A DNA stretch of 64,000 nt. Origin: Halodurantibacterium flavum. Lineage in GTDB: Bacteria > Pseudomonadota > Alphaproteobacteria > Rhodobacterales > Rhodobacteraceae. Position 1 is the stretch's first letter; the number at the start of each line of letters is the position of its first letter. Under the pieces are notes generated by a model, which was not told the origin of the DNA, did not search any database, and was given only the letters and a program-made list of their open reading frames with translations. A program made the translations under genes and the position numbers. The stretch lies in assembly GCF_042681825.1 (NCBI RefSeq), contig NZ_JBHUGH010000002.1, forward strand, positions 186,001 through 250,000. The letters are read 5' to 3'. This document shows positions 16,488 through 24,614 of this stretch, piece by piece.

Positions 16488-18182
16488 TCATTCGCGGCCC
16501 GATATCGCCGGCCCGCCCGGCGACATCACGGCCCCTTCATGGACGGGACCCGCCGTGCGCTGGTAGACGTTGAGCCAGCCATTGGGGATGCGGGCGCCGA
16601 AGCTGCGTGGTGTCTGGCGGCGGCGCTCAAGCTCTGCCTCATCCACCAGCAGATCGACCCGGGCATTCGGCACGTCGATCAGGATCTCGTCGCCCTCATC
16701 GACCCATGCCAGCGGCCCGCCCGCTGCGGCCTCGGGGGTCGCCTCGCCCACCACGAGGCCCTTGTTCACCAGCCCCGAAAGCTGGCCCTCGGTGATCACG
16801 CCGACCTCATCGACAAGGCCCGCGTTATCAAGCGCAAAAACCACCGCCGAGGTCAGCGCAAGGCCCGGCCCGCCGATCACGCCGAGGCCGCGAAGGATGA
16901 CGACGTGACCCGGCTGAACCTCTCCGGCGCGGATACCGGCAAGGGCCTCGTCGCGGGAGTGGTAGAGCTTGGCGCGGCCCCGGAAGGTCATCCGGCGGTC
17001 CCCCGCACCACCGATCCGAACGATGCCGCCGCCTGGCAGCAGGCTGCCCTTCACGATGTTCAGCGTGGGCCGGGTGGAGACGGGGTTGTCCAGCGGCCGG
17101 ATCACCGAGCCGTCGGGCGCAGGTGCGACGTCAAGGTTCTCGCCCAGCGTTCTGCCCGTAACCGTCAGCGCGCCGGTATCGAGCCGTTCGCGAAGCTGCA
17201 CCAGCACCCCTTGGGCGCCGCCCGCGTCCTCGAACTCTTCGGTCAGCGTCTCGCCGCTGGGGCGGACCCCGCAAAGCAGTGGAACCTGACGGCTGTATTC
17301 GGCGAAGATGTCGGTCAGGTTCACGTCAAGCCCCGCCTCGATTGCGATGGCCTGAAGGTGCTTTACGCAGTTGATCGAACCCGAGAGCGCGATCACCACC
17401 TGGGCCGCGTTGCGGATGGCGGCTTCGGTCAGGATGTGGCGGGGGTTGAGCCCCTCGTTTATCATCTGCACGATGCGTGTGCCGGAGCGACGTGCGTTTT
17501 CCAGCATCCGGGCACCTGCCGCCCGCACCGGCGCGCTGCCCGGCAGGCTCATCCCCAGCGCCTCGGACACGACATGCATGGAATTGGCCGTCCCCATCCC
17601 GGCGCAGACGCCCGAACTGCGGATCGCCACATCGGCCATGGCCGAAAGCTCCTCCACCGTCATGCCGCCTGCGGCCACGTTGGAGGATTTCAGGAACACG
17701 TCCTCGATATCGGTGTGCTTGCCCTTGTATTCGCCGCTGGCCTGATAGCCGCAAATGACGACGATCGCCGGCACGTTGCACCGCGCGGCCGCCATGAGCT
17801 GCCCCGGCACCGTCTTGTCGCACGAGGCAAGGCAGACCATCCCGTCCAGCATCGCGCCTTCCACCTGGCTTTCGATATCGGCCGCGATCAGGTCCCGCGC
17901 CGGCAGGATGTAGGCCCCCGCCTTTCCGGCGCTGGTCACGAAATCGGAAGGTGCGGTCGTGCGCACCTCGAACGGGATGCCGCCGGCGGCGCGGATCGCA
18001 GCCTTGACCTCTGCCGCCACACCGTCAAGGTGATTGAAGCACATCGCGAGTTCGGACGAGCTGTTGATGATCGCGATCTTGGGCTTCAGCATGTCTTCCT
18101 CGCTGAGGCCCATGGCGCGCCAATGCGCGCGCCGCCCGGCCCAGAGCGCCGTTCCCGGTGCAAGATTGCTGCGGTATTCCAT
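16488..18182 (-). CDS. IlvD/Edd family dehydratase (sugar-acid or dihydroxy-acid dehydratase)
   Basis: This 564-residue protein shows the IlvD/Edd iron-sulfur cysteines: CFNHLDG near residue 48, LASCDKTVPG near residue 120 and GVCAGMGTANSMH near residue 191. It also has the C-terminal RGLGVIGGPGL and ITEGQLSGL blocks. Such enzymes remove water from 2,3-dihydroxy acids, aldonic acids or phosphogluconate. Within this operon with a TRAP importer a sugar-acid-type substrate is more likely than the branched-chain amino-acid pathway. GGGAGGGG is upstream of the ATG. Oxygen sensitivity is expected if it holds a 4Fe-4S cluster, but 2Fe-2S members exist. Confidence 0.88.
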   Translation of the reverse strand: MEYRSNLAPGTALWAGRRAHWRAMGLSEEDMLKPKIAIINSSSELAMCFNHLDGVAAEVKAAIRAAGGIPFEVRTTAPSDFVTSAGKAGAYILPARDLIAADIESQVEGAMLDGMVCLASCDKTVPGQLMAAARCNVPAIVVICGYQASGEYKGKHTDIEDVFLKSSNVAAGGMTVEELSAMADVAIRSSGVCAGMGTANSMHVVSEALGMSLPGSAPVRAAGARMLENARRSGTRIVQMINEGLNPRHILTEAAIRNAAQVVIALSGSINCVKHLQAIAIEAGLDVNLTDIFAEYSRQVPLLCGVRPSGETLTEEFEDAGGAQGVLVQLRERLDTGALTVTGRTLGENLDVAPAPDGSVIRPLDNPVSTRPTLNIVKGSLLPGGGIVRIGGAGDRRMTFRGRAKLYHSRDEALAGIRAGEVQPGHVVILRGLGVIGGPGLALTSAVVFALDNAGLVDEVGVITEGQLSGLVNKGLVVGEATPEAAAGGPLAWVDEGDEILIDVPNARVDLLVDEAELERRRQTPRSFGARIPNGWLNVYQRTAGPVHEGAVMSPGGPAISGRE

Positions 18183-18202
18183 GTCCCCTCCCTCTGTCGC
18201 GC

Positions 18203-19834
18203 CTATGCCGCGCCTGCCGCGACCTGCGGGGCGCGGGCAAGGCGCCCGTCGTCGCGGATCATCGCGGCGGCTTTCTCGGCGATCATGACGACCGGGGCCG
18301 CCGTGTTTCCCGATGTGATCGTCGGCATGATGGATGCATCGACCACACGAAGCCCGCTGACGCCCCGGACCCGCAGTCGATCATCGACCACCGCCATCGG
18401 GTCACCGCCCATCCTGCAAGTTCCGGCAGGATGGAACGTCGTGGTAAGAACGCGGCGCGCATAATCCATCATCTCATCGTCGCGGCGCACGCTGTCGGAT
18501 GGCGCACGTTCCAGCGGCTCGTATCTCTGCATGGCGGGCTGCGCGAAGATGTGCCGCACGAGCTTCACGGCCTCTACCGCCAGGGCGCGGTCGCCTTCGG
18601 TTGCAAGGAAGTTGTTCAGGATCATGGGCTTTTCGCCCGGCTCTGCCGAGAAGGCGTGGCACCAGCCCCGGCTTTCCGGGCGCAGTATCCCCGATGCCGA
18701 AGTGATGCCGGGATAGCGCTCCAGCGGGCCGCCCACGCGATCATAGCTCGCCGCCGAGACATGAACCTGCAGATCGGGGGCCGGAAGGCCGGCGCGGGTC
18801 CGGGCAAAGAGGGTCAGCAGCGCCGGCTGCGCCGTCATAGGGCCGCTGCGCGTGAGGATGTATTGCGCTCCAAGGCCCAGCATCCCATGCCAGCTGCTGC
18901 CGCGATTGTTCAGGGTCCGGGTGTGCTTGAGGTGATGCTGGATGCGGATCTGCCAGTGATCCTGAAGATTTTCGCCCACACCCGGAAGCACATGCACCGG
19001 CGCCACCCCAAGCCGGGCAAGATGCGGCGCAGCGCCGATGCCCGAGCGTTCGAGGATCACCGGTGAGCCATAGGCGCCCGCGGTCACGATCACCTCGGCG
19101 CGGGCGCGTGCCTGACGCGTCACCCCGCCCAACCTGTAGGTCACTCCGGTTGCGCGTCTGCCCGCGAACGTGACGCGATCCACGAGCGCATCGGTTTCCA
19201 CCTTCAGGTTGGGGCGGTGGCGCGCGGGGTGCAGAAAGGCACGCGCGGTCGACTGGCGGCGGCCGCTGGCGATGTTTGCCTCGAAATAGCTGACGCCCTC
19301 GTTGTCGCCGCAGTTGTAGGACCGGTTCTCGCGATGGCCCGCCTGCACCGCCGCCTCGATGAAGGAGTCCAGTGCGGGCCACCGGACGCCCGGGTCGCTG
19401 ACTTTCCACTCGCCATCCGCGCCCCGGCAGTCATCGCCGCCCTGATAGTGGCATTCCGATTTGCGAAACCAAGGCAGAACGTCATCCCACCCCCAGCCCC
19501 GGTTGCCCGCGGCCTCCCACAAGGCAAAGTCATGCGCATGGCCCCGGACGTAGACCATGCCGTTGATCGCAGAGGAGCCGCCGAGCATCCGGCCCCGGGG
19601 AAGGGCGATGCGCCGGTCGTTCAGCTGCGGCTCGGGCAGGCTCTGGTAGTTCCAGTCGTATTTCTCGCGGCCCAGCAGGAACTTCATGCCAAGCGGGACC
19701 TCTACCCAGAAGTTGCGGCCCGAACCGCCCGCCTCAAGCAGAAGGACGCGCAGACGGGGGTCTGCGCTCAGGCGGTTTGCGAGCACGCAGCCCGCGGTGC
19801 CGCCCCCGGCGATGATATAGTCATACTCGTCCAT
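18203..19834 (-). CDS. GMC-family FAD alcohol oxidoreductase (choline-dehydrogenase-like)
   Basis: This 543-residue protein has the N-terminal dinucleotide motif YIIAGGGTAGCVLANRLS (residues 6-23), GMC signature 1 (GRMLGGSSAINGMVYVRG, near residue 80) and signature 2 (GAYGSPVILERSGIG, near residue 254). The C-terminal active-site HPAGTCRMGG holds the catalytic His. It oxidises an alcohol group with FAD and passes electrons to the respiratory chain or oxygen. It is the first gene of the seven-gene operon, 20 bases before the dehydratase. Choline as substrate is unlikely, because no betaine aldehyde or choline transport genes are adjacent. Confidence 0.9.
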   Translation of the reverse strand: MDEYDYIIAGGGTAGCVLANRLSADPRLRVLLLEAGGSGRNFWVEVPLGMKFLLGREKYDWNYQSLPEPQLNDRRIALPRGRMLGGSSAINGMVYVRGHAHDFALWEAAGNRGWGWDDVLPWFRKSECHYQGGDDCRGADGEWKVSDPGVRWPALDSFIEAAVQAGHRENRSYNCGDNEGVSYFEANIASGRRQSTARAFLHPARHRPNLKVETDALVDRVTFAGRRATGVTYRLGGVTRQARARAEVIVTAGAYGSPVILERSGIGAAPHLARLGVAPVHVLPGVGENLQDHWQIRIQHHLKHTRTLNNRGSSWHGMLGLGAQYILTRSGPMTAQPALLTLFARTRAGLPAPDLQVHVSAASYDRVGGPLERYPGITSASGILRPESRGWCHAFSAEPGEKPMILNNFLATEGDRALAVEAVKLVRHIFAQPAMQRYEPLERAPSDSVRRDDEMMDYARRVLTTTFHPAGTCRMGGDPMAVVDDRLRVRGVSGLRVVDASIMPTITSGNTAAPVVMIAEKAAAMIRDDGRLARAPQVAAGAA

Positions 19835-19926
19835 CGACCCCTCAGCCGCGAAGGCTGCCCGTCAGCTAGCCGCTTAGCGAAGGGGTAACGAGCGCGAAAA
19901 CTGAAAACCAGTTCATAATTTTCTTT

Positions 19927-19949
19927 ATTCATGCATCTATTGCATTAAT
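19927..19949. promoter_or_regulatory. Interrupted palindrome upstream of the GMC/TRAP operon
   Basis: ATTCATGCA-N5-TGCATTAAT (8 of 9 positions complementary) lies about 93 bases upstream of the GMC start, in an AT-rich patch. The half-site ATTCATGCA recurs at the LysR start (20975-20983). This is a candidate LysR binding site. Confidence 0.4.
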
Positions 19950-20074
19950 AGGTTCCGCCGTGCCCGGGACGATCCTGGGGGTGCTGGCGCAAGAAGGCCC
20001 CGTCATCTCCTCAGGTCTGCGGATCGCGCCCGAATGACGCGCGCTGTCGGTCCGCCCCCGACCATGCGTCGCCG

Positions 20075-20980
20075 TCAGCGGAGCCCGGTATCCGTCAGCT
20101 CTTTCATCCGGTTCGCGATGAGCTCCATCATGACCTTGGCCTGCCGGCTTGGCGGCATGTCGGGCCGGGTCACGATGCCGATGGTGCGCGTGACCTGGGG
20201 GCTGCTGATCGGCAGGGTGCAAAGCCCCATCCGCTCGATCTGCGGACGCATGAGCGCGGGTATGACCGATACGCCCATGCCGCGGCGGACGAAGGACAGC
20301 GCAGTCGAGATATTTTCGACGCGGTAATGCCAGTTCGCGGCGTCCCGCATGTCGCGCAGCGCGTCACCCGCGACGCTGTTCCCGATGAGGAGTGTGCCGC
20401 GCAGCTCTTCCCAGGTTGTGCCATCCTTGGAAGCAAGGGGGTGATCCGGGGTGCAGACCGCAACGAAAGCCTCTTCGACAAGCGAGAGGAAGTCGAGTTC
20501 GAAATGGGTGCTGCGTCGGACGATCAGCCCGAACTCCGCCTGCCCGGTATTCACCTGCGTCGCGATGACGTGGGCATACCCGTCCAGGATACGGACGCGG
20601 ACATCCGGCAGCTTTTGGCTGAAGTCGTGCAAGAGGTCGGGCAGGAGGCTGCCGGCCACGCTGGGAACGCAGCCCATCGTCAATTCGCGTTTCCGCAGGT
20701 CGCCCAACTGGCGCAGATCGGTCAGAACGCTTTCGAGTTCCCCCAGCGCCCGGCGGGCACGGGGCAGCAGGGCAAGCCCTTCCTGTGTGAGCGCCAGCCG
20801 CCGGGTGGTCCGGGCAAAGAGCGCGACGCCCAGTTCATTCTCCAGCTTCGTCATGCGGTGGCTGAGCGCCGTCTGCGACAGGTGCAGCCGCTCGGCCGCC
20901 GCCAGAAAACTGCCGGTATCGGCAATCGCGATAAAGGCCTGAAGACCAAGGGCGTCGATGCGCACGCGAAACTCATTCAT
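20075..20980 (-). CDS. LysR-family transcriptional regulator
   Basis: This protein of about 301 residues from the ATG at 20980 has the LysR helix-turn-helix IADTGSFLAAAERLHLSQTALSHRM near residues 17-41 and a substrate-binding LysR domain after residue 90. A GTG at 21004 would add eight residues; neither start has a clear ribosome site. It stands between the seven-gene TRAP/GMC operon (same strand, downstream) and a divergent ABC importer. LysR proteins usually control a neighbour and themselves, so either set could be the target. The shared ATTCATGCA sites favour the TRAP operon. Confidence 0.88.
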   Translation of the reverse strand: MNEFRVRIDALGLQAFIAIADTGSFLAAAERLHLSQTALSHRMTKLENELGVALFARTTRRLALTQEGLALLPRARRALGELESVLTDLRQLGDLRKRELTMGCVPSVAGSLLPDLLHDFSQKLPDVRVRILDGYAHVIATQVNTGQAEFGLIVRRSTHFELDFLSLVEEAFVAVCTPDHPLASKDGTTWEELRGTLLIGNSVAGDALRDMRDAANWHYRVENISTALSFVRRGMGVSVIPALMRPQIERMGLCTLPISSPQVTRTIGIVTRPDMPPSRQAKVMMELIANRMKELTDTGLR

Positions 20981-20993
20981 GCAAGAAATGAAT
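20975..20993. promoter_or_regulatory. Inverted repeat at the LysR start
   Basis: ATTCAT-N7-ATGAAT overlaps the proposed LysR start codon and begins with the same ATTCATGCA as the site near 19927. It may be an autoregulatory operator. The overlap with the start codon means part of the similarity could be coding. Confidence 0.35.
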
Positions 20994-21093
20994 AGATACC
21001 ACACTTTCTACAATTTGACATTGGTTGGCAAGCGTGCCGAACTGGCAGATGCACCGGCTATGGGAGAGAGGTAGCCGGTGAAGGGAGGGAAAA

Positions 21094-22140
21094 ATGGTGT
21101 TTTCGTTTGGCCGTCCGGCTGGCCGGCTCGGACTTGCAGCGGTGATTGCCGCCATGGTGCTGCCTCATGTGGCAAGCGCTGACGACAAGGTCAGGTTGGG
21201 GGTGCTGCGGCTCGGATCGCAGGCTCCGTTCTTCGTCGGGCTGGAAGAGGGACGGTTCGCCGAGGCCGGCATCGACGCCGAGCTGGTCTTTTTCGACGCC
21301 GCGGTACCTGCGACAATTGCAATCGCGTCAGGTGATGTGGATGTGGCGGTCATCGGCTTCACGCAGGCGTTTTTCAATCTTGCCGCCGAGAATCAGATCG
21401 TCGCGGTGTCGGGTCATAGCCGGGAGATCGCCGGCTTTCAAAATACCGGCTTTTTCGTATCGCGAGCCGCCTATGACCGGGGCCTCGATTCCATCGACAA
21501 GATGCAGGGGGCAAGTATCGGGCTCACGACCATCGGATCAACCAATCACTATGCGGTCGAACGCATCGCCGAGAAACACGGAATCGACCTGGCGCAGAGT
21601 CGTCTTGTCCCCGCCCAGGGTCTCGGGAACCTCGCCGCGATGGTGCAGGGGGGACAGGTGGATATCGCGGCGGGCGCCGCGACCGGCTTCATGCCCCTCG
21701 TCGAATCCGGGGCAGCCCACGTCCTTGCCTGGGCAGGCGACGAAGTTCCCTTTCAGCTTGCCGGACTTGGCGTCTCTCCTCGCATGATCGCGGAACGCCG
21801 TGATGTGCTGGAGCGTGTGATCGACGTCTATGAAGACGGCGCACGGGAATACCAGGAGGTGCTTCTCGACCAGGCCGAGGACGGAAGCTTTCGCAATCCC
21901 GAGCGCGCGCAGGAAATGATCGCCATCGTGGCCCGATACACAGGAATGCCCGAAGATGCCGTTTCATCCGCCCTGTCCTACATCGACCCGCGCATCGACG
22001 TGCAAAGCGTTATCGACATCGTGGAATGGAACAAGGCGCAGGGCATGATCGATCAGTCCGTCGCTCCGGCAAGGTTCCTCGATCTGAGCTTTGTCGAGGG
22101 TCATGACAATGTTCCTGCTGGCTTTGCCGGCGCAGACTGA
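21094..22140 (+). CDS. NitT/TauT-type ABC transporter substrate-binding protein
   Basis: This 348-residue protein has a signal peptide ending ASA near residue 29. Its SsuA/ThiY-like fold opens VRLGVLRLGSQAPFFVGLEE and contains GSTNHYAVERIAEKHGI. Such proteins bind nitrate, sulfonates, thiamine precursors or similar small solutes in the periplasm. GGGAGG precedes the ATG. The stop overlaps the ATPase start at 22140, and a permease follows, giving a complete three-gene importer. No catabolic gene is attached, so the ligand is open. Confidence 0.88.
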   Translation: MVFSFGRPAGRLGLAAVIAAMVLPHVASADDKVRLGVLRLGSQAPFFVGLEEGRFAEAGIDAELVFFDAAVPATIAIASGDVDVAVIGFTQAFFNLAAENQIVAVSGHSREIAGFQNTGFFVSRAAYDRGLDSIDKMQGASIGLTTIGSTNHYAVERIAEKHGIDLAQSRLVPAQGLGNLAAMVQGGQVDIAAGAATGFMPLVESGAAHVLAWAGDEVPFQLAGLGVSPRMIAERRDVLERVIDVYEDGAREYQEVLLDQAEDGSFRNPERAQEMIAIVARYTGMPEDAVSSALSYIDPRIDVQSVIDIVEWNKAQGMIDQSVAPARFLDLSFVEGHDNVPAGFAGAD

Positions 22141-22913
22141 TGCAGATCACGCTCAACAGCATCACCCACCGGTTCGGCGAGATGACGGCCCTCGACGACA
22201 TCACGATCGAGGGCCGGGACGGAGAGATCTTGGCCATCATCGGCCCTTCCGGATGCGGAAAATCCACGCTTCTCGGCATTGCCGGCGGGCTTCTGGCGCC
22301 GACCTCGGGCGAAGTCCTTCTGTCCGGCAGCCCGCCGGCGGATACGCTGAACGAGATTACCTTTGTATTTCAGGACTTCGCATTGCTGCCCTGGCAGACC
22401 GTCCGCAAGAACGTGTCCTTCGTGCTGGAGCATCACGGGCTTTCCCGCGACGCACTCCGTGCCCGGGTGGACGATGCCCTTGCCCGCACCGGGCTGAGCG
22501 ATTTCGCTGACGCATTGCCCAGACAGTTGTCGGGCGGGATGCGCCAGCGCGCCGGGATCGCCCGCGCGCTCGCGGTGCGCCCGGCGATCTTCCTGATGGA
22601 TGAGCCTCTGTCGGCGCTCGATGCCCAGACACGCGAACTCTTGCAGGAAGATATTCTTGATCTTTGGCAACGGGACCGCCCCACGATCCTCTACGTCACG
22701 CACAATCTGCAGGAAGCGTTGCAGCTTGCCTCTCGTGTCTGCGTCCTGTCCCGCAGGCCGGGGCGGGTGAAGGAAATCGTCGAGATCGGCATCCCGCAAT
22801 CCGAGCGCCGCGCCCCCGAGGCGCAGGTGGAGCTTGCCCGGCTGGGCGAAAAGCTCTGGGGGCTGATCCGCGAAGAGGCCATCGTTGCCGACAGGGAGAT
22901 CGCCGATGCGTGA
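22140..22913 (+). CDS. ABC transporter ATP-binding protein (NitT/TauT type)
   Basis: This 257-residue protein has Walker A GPSGCGKST (residues 38-46), the Q-loop FVFQDFALLPWQT, signature LSGGMRQRAGIARAL, Walker B IFLMDEPLSALD and the H-loop histidine in VTHNLQEAL. It has all consensus residues for hydrolysis. It drives uptake with the overlapping binding-protein and permease genes. Confidence 0.93.
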   Translation: MQITLNSITHRFGEMTALDDITIEGRDGEILAIIGPSGCGKSTLLGIAGGLLAPTSGEVLLSGSPPADTLNEITFVFQDFALLPWQTVRKNVSFVLEHHGLSRDALRARVDDALARTGLSDFADALPRQLSGGMRQRAGIARALAVRPAIFLMDEPLSALDAQTRELLQEDILDLWQRDRPTILYVTHNLQEALQLASRVCVLSRRPGRVKEIVEIGIPQSERRAPEAQVELARLGEKLWGLIREEAIVADREIADA

Positions 22914-23748
22914 ACAGAGAACCTCTGCCCAAGGGGCAATTCCCGTTGGTGGCCCAGTGTCGGGCACCGCCCGCAAGATGCGCTTCCGCGGCGGAGGCTT
23001 CGTGCAGCAGCGGCGCCCCGTGATGGCATTGCTCGTCATTCTCGGGATCATCCTGGTCTGGCAGGGCGTCAGCTCAGCGGGATTGATCAATCGTATATTC
23101 CTGCCCTCGCCCGCACGGGTCATGACCGCCCTTTGGGGGCTCATCGTATCGGGCGAGCTCTGGCGGCACCTGTCCGCGTCGCTTGGGCGGATCGTTTACG
23201 GCTGGCTCCTGGGAACTGCTGCAGGCATCACGCTGGGCCTTCTGATCGGCCTGTTCAGCGGGGCCCGCGCTGTCGGCGTTCCGCTTGTCGCGGCGATTTA
23301 CCCAGTACCAAAGATCGCGCTTCTGCCGCTCTTGATCCTCTGGCTCGGGATCGGCGAACTTTCAAAAGTCGTCACGATCGCGGCGAGCGTCTTTTTCCCG
23401 ACAGCCATTGCGACCTTCAGCGGTGTAGACTCCGTCCCTCGCAACCTCATCCGCATGGCACAGAGCTTCAACGTCCCGCTTCGCGCCATCATCTGGAAGG
23501 TGCTTCTGCCCGGGGCCCTGCCGGGCATCCTGTCGGGTTTCCGCATTTCGGTTGCCGCAGCACTCCTCGTGCTCGTAGCCGCCGAGATGATCGGAGCGCA
23601 GTTTGGTCTCGGCGCCTTCCTGATCGCGACCGGAAACATGATGCAGACCGACCGCCTGATGGCCGGGGTTGTCGTGCTCTCCGCACTCGGCCTCGCGATG
23701 GGCGCCATTATCTCCTTTCTGGAAAGAAAGCTGCTTACGTGGCGCTGA
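22906..23748 (+). CDS. ABC transporter permease (NitT/TauT type)
   Basis: This protein of about 280 residues has six membrane segments and the permease coupling segment with LPGILSGFRISVAAALLVLVAAEM near the C-terminus. A 40-residue polar N-terminal extension precedes the first membrane segment. The ATG at 22906 overlaps the ATPase stop and is preferred to the start at 22885. It is the last gene of the importer, followed by a hairpin at 23843. Confidence 0.9.
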   Translation: MREQRTSAQGAIPVGGPVSGTARKMRFRGGGFVQQRRPVMALLVILGIILVWQGVSSAGLINRIFLPSPARVMTALWGLIVSGELWRHLSASLGRIVYGWLLGTAAGITLGLLIGLFSGARAVGVPLVAAIYPVPKIALLPLLILWLGIGELSKVVTIAASVFFPTAIATFSGVDSVPRNLIRMAQSFNVPLRAIIWKVLLPGALPGILSGFRISVAAALLVLVAAEMIGAQFGLGAFLIATGNMMQTDRLMAGVVVLSALGLAMGAIISFLERKLLTWR

Positions 23749-23842
23749 GTCGGCATGCGTGTCGACCATGTTTCCGGATCTCAACCGGATGGTAAGGCCC
23801 AGCCATTCGCCTTTGATTCACATCTCTGCGGATGCGCCCCCG

Positions 23843-23868
23843 AGCCCGGCGGGTTTTCCCGCCGGGTT
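23843..23868. terminator. Hairpin terminator serving both strands
   Basis: CCCGGCGGG-TTTT-CCCGCCGGG is a perfect 9-bp stem with a T4 loop, extended by A-T and G-T pairs. It lies 95 bases after the permease stop and 20 bases beyond the stop of a short minus-strand frame at 23888. It may therefore serve transcripts from both sides. Confidence 0.6.
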
Positions 23869-23887
23869 CGAGGGGAAGACCCGGTTG

Positions 23888-24061
23888 TCAGAACGGGATC
23901 TCGTCGTCGCGGTCGACCAACTCGGGCGGACCGCCTGAAAACAAGGACGGTTTAGTTGACTCGGCGGCTGAGGCGGCAGCGGCCGCCATGCGGCGAAGAA
24001 CCGAGAGCTGCCGATCGCCGCGCTCGGCAGCCAAGGCAACAACCCTGGCGGGAGGGCCTGA
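23888..24061 (-). pseudogene. Short open frame ending in an SSB-like acidic tail, probably a gene fragment
   Basis: Fifty-seven residues are open after a stop at 24062. They read ARVVALAAERGDRQLSVLRR, then an alanine-rich linker, and end PPELVDRDDEIPF. The last six residues match the conserved C-terminal tail of alphaproteobacterial single-stranded DNA-binding protein, which docks partner proteins. No OB-fold precedes it and there is no good start codon, so it looks like the 3' end of a lost gene. The hairpin at 23843-23868 sits where its terminator would be. The identity of the parent gene is not known to me. Confidence 0.35.
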
Positions 24062-24134
24062 TTACAACCTGTCCCGCCGGGGGACCCCGCCCCCTGCTTT
24101 CTTCCGGTGCCGTCCGGGGGCTGTTGTCCCAGCG

Positions 24135-24500
24135 TCAGCCCTGCGCCCGCGTCGGCTGAAGAACGGCCTCGGCAAGCGAAGCCTCTCTCAGCGGGCCGGC
24201 CTGTTCGCGGTAATCGTTGTCCGCCACCATGTCCGCGAAGGCGCGGCGGCTGGGGTAGCGCACCAGCGCCACAGCATCCCATGCCTGGCCGCTTTCGGCG
24301 GACAGGGCGGGCAGGCCGTCCCCGACATAGACGATTTCCGCACCGTACCGGGCAACAAGCGGACCGGCGACTTCAAGATATGCGGCATAGCGTTCGCGCC
24401 CCCCGTCCGGCCGGAACCGAAGCAGGTTCAGCATGACGATCGGCAGGCCGTCATCCTCGGCCATGAAACGCGTGAATTCATCGTCGATAAGGGTCAGCAT
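24135..24500 (-). CDS. DUF1330-type small protein
   Basis: This 121-residue protein from the ATG at 24500 has AAAGGAAAG upstream. The sequence has the ferredoxin-like alpha+beta pattern of DUF1330: LPIVMLNLLRFRP, then YAAYLEVAGPLVARYG, then WDAVALVRYPSRRAFADMV. The function is unknown; related dimeric barrel proteins are often small oxygenases or binding proteins. It is the second gene after the Tat-leader SDR, about 115 bases apart on the same strand, so they may be co-transcribed. Confidence 0.7.
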   Translation of the reverse strand: MLTLIDDEFTRFMAEDDGLPIVMLNLLRFRPDGGRERYAAYLEVAGPLVARYGAEIVYVGDGLPALSAESGQAWDAVALVRYPSRRAFADMVADNDYREQAGPLREASLAEAVLQPTRAQG

Positions 24501-24614
24501 TTTTGTCTTTCCTTTGATAAGGCGGCCGTGACTGATACTTGCGGAACAGATCATCGGCGTTTGACGGGAAGGCCAGACCAAAGCCGTGGCGACGGCAGGT
24601 CCGGCCGATGCGCC

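Noticed and set aside
16449..18464. Very long open frame on the plus strand opposite the dehydratase gene
   Set aside because: High-GC codon bias keeps antisense frames open. The protein is rich in Arg, His, Ala and Gly with no domain or ribosome site, while the opposite strand has clear IlvD/Edd motifs.
21005..21093. TTGACA at 21015-21020 as -35 box of the ABC importer
   Set aside because: No acceptable -10 hexamer lies at 16-18 bases, so no promoter is claimed.
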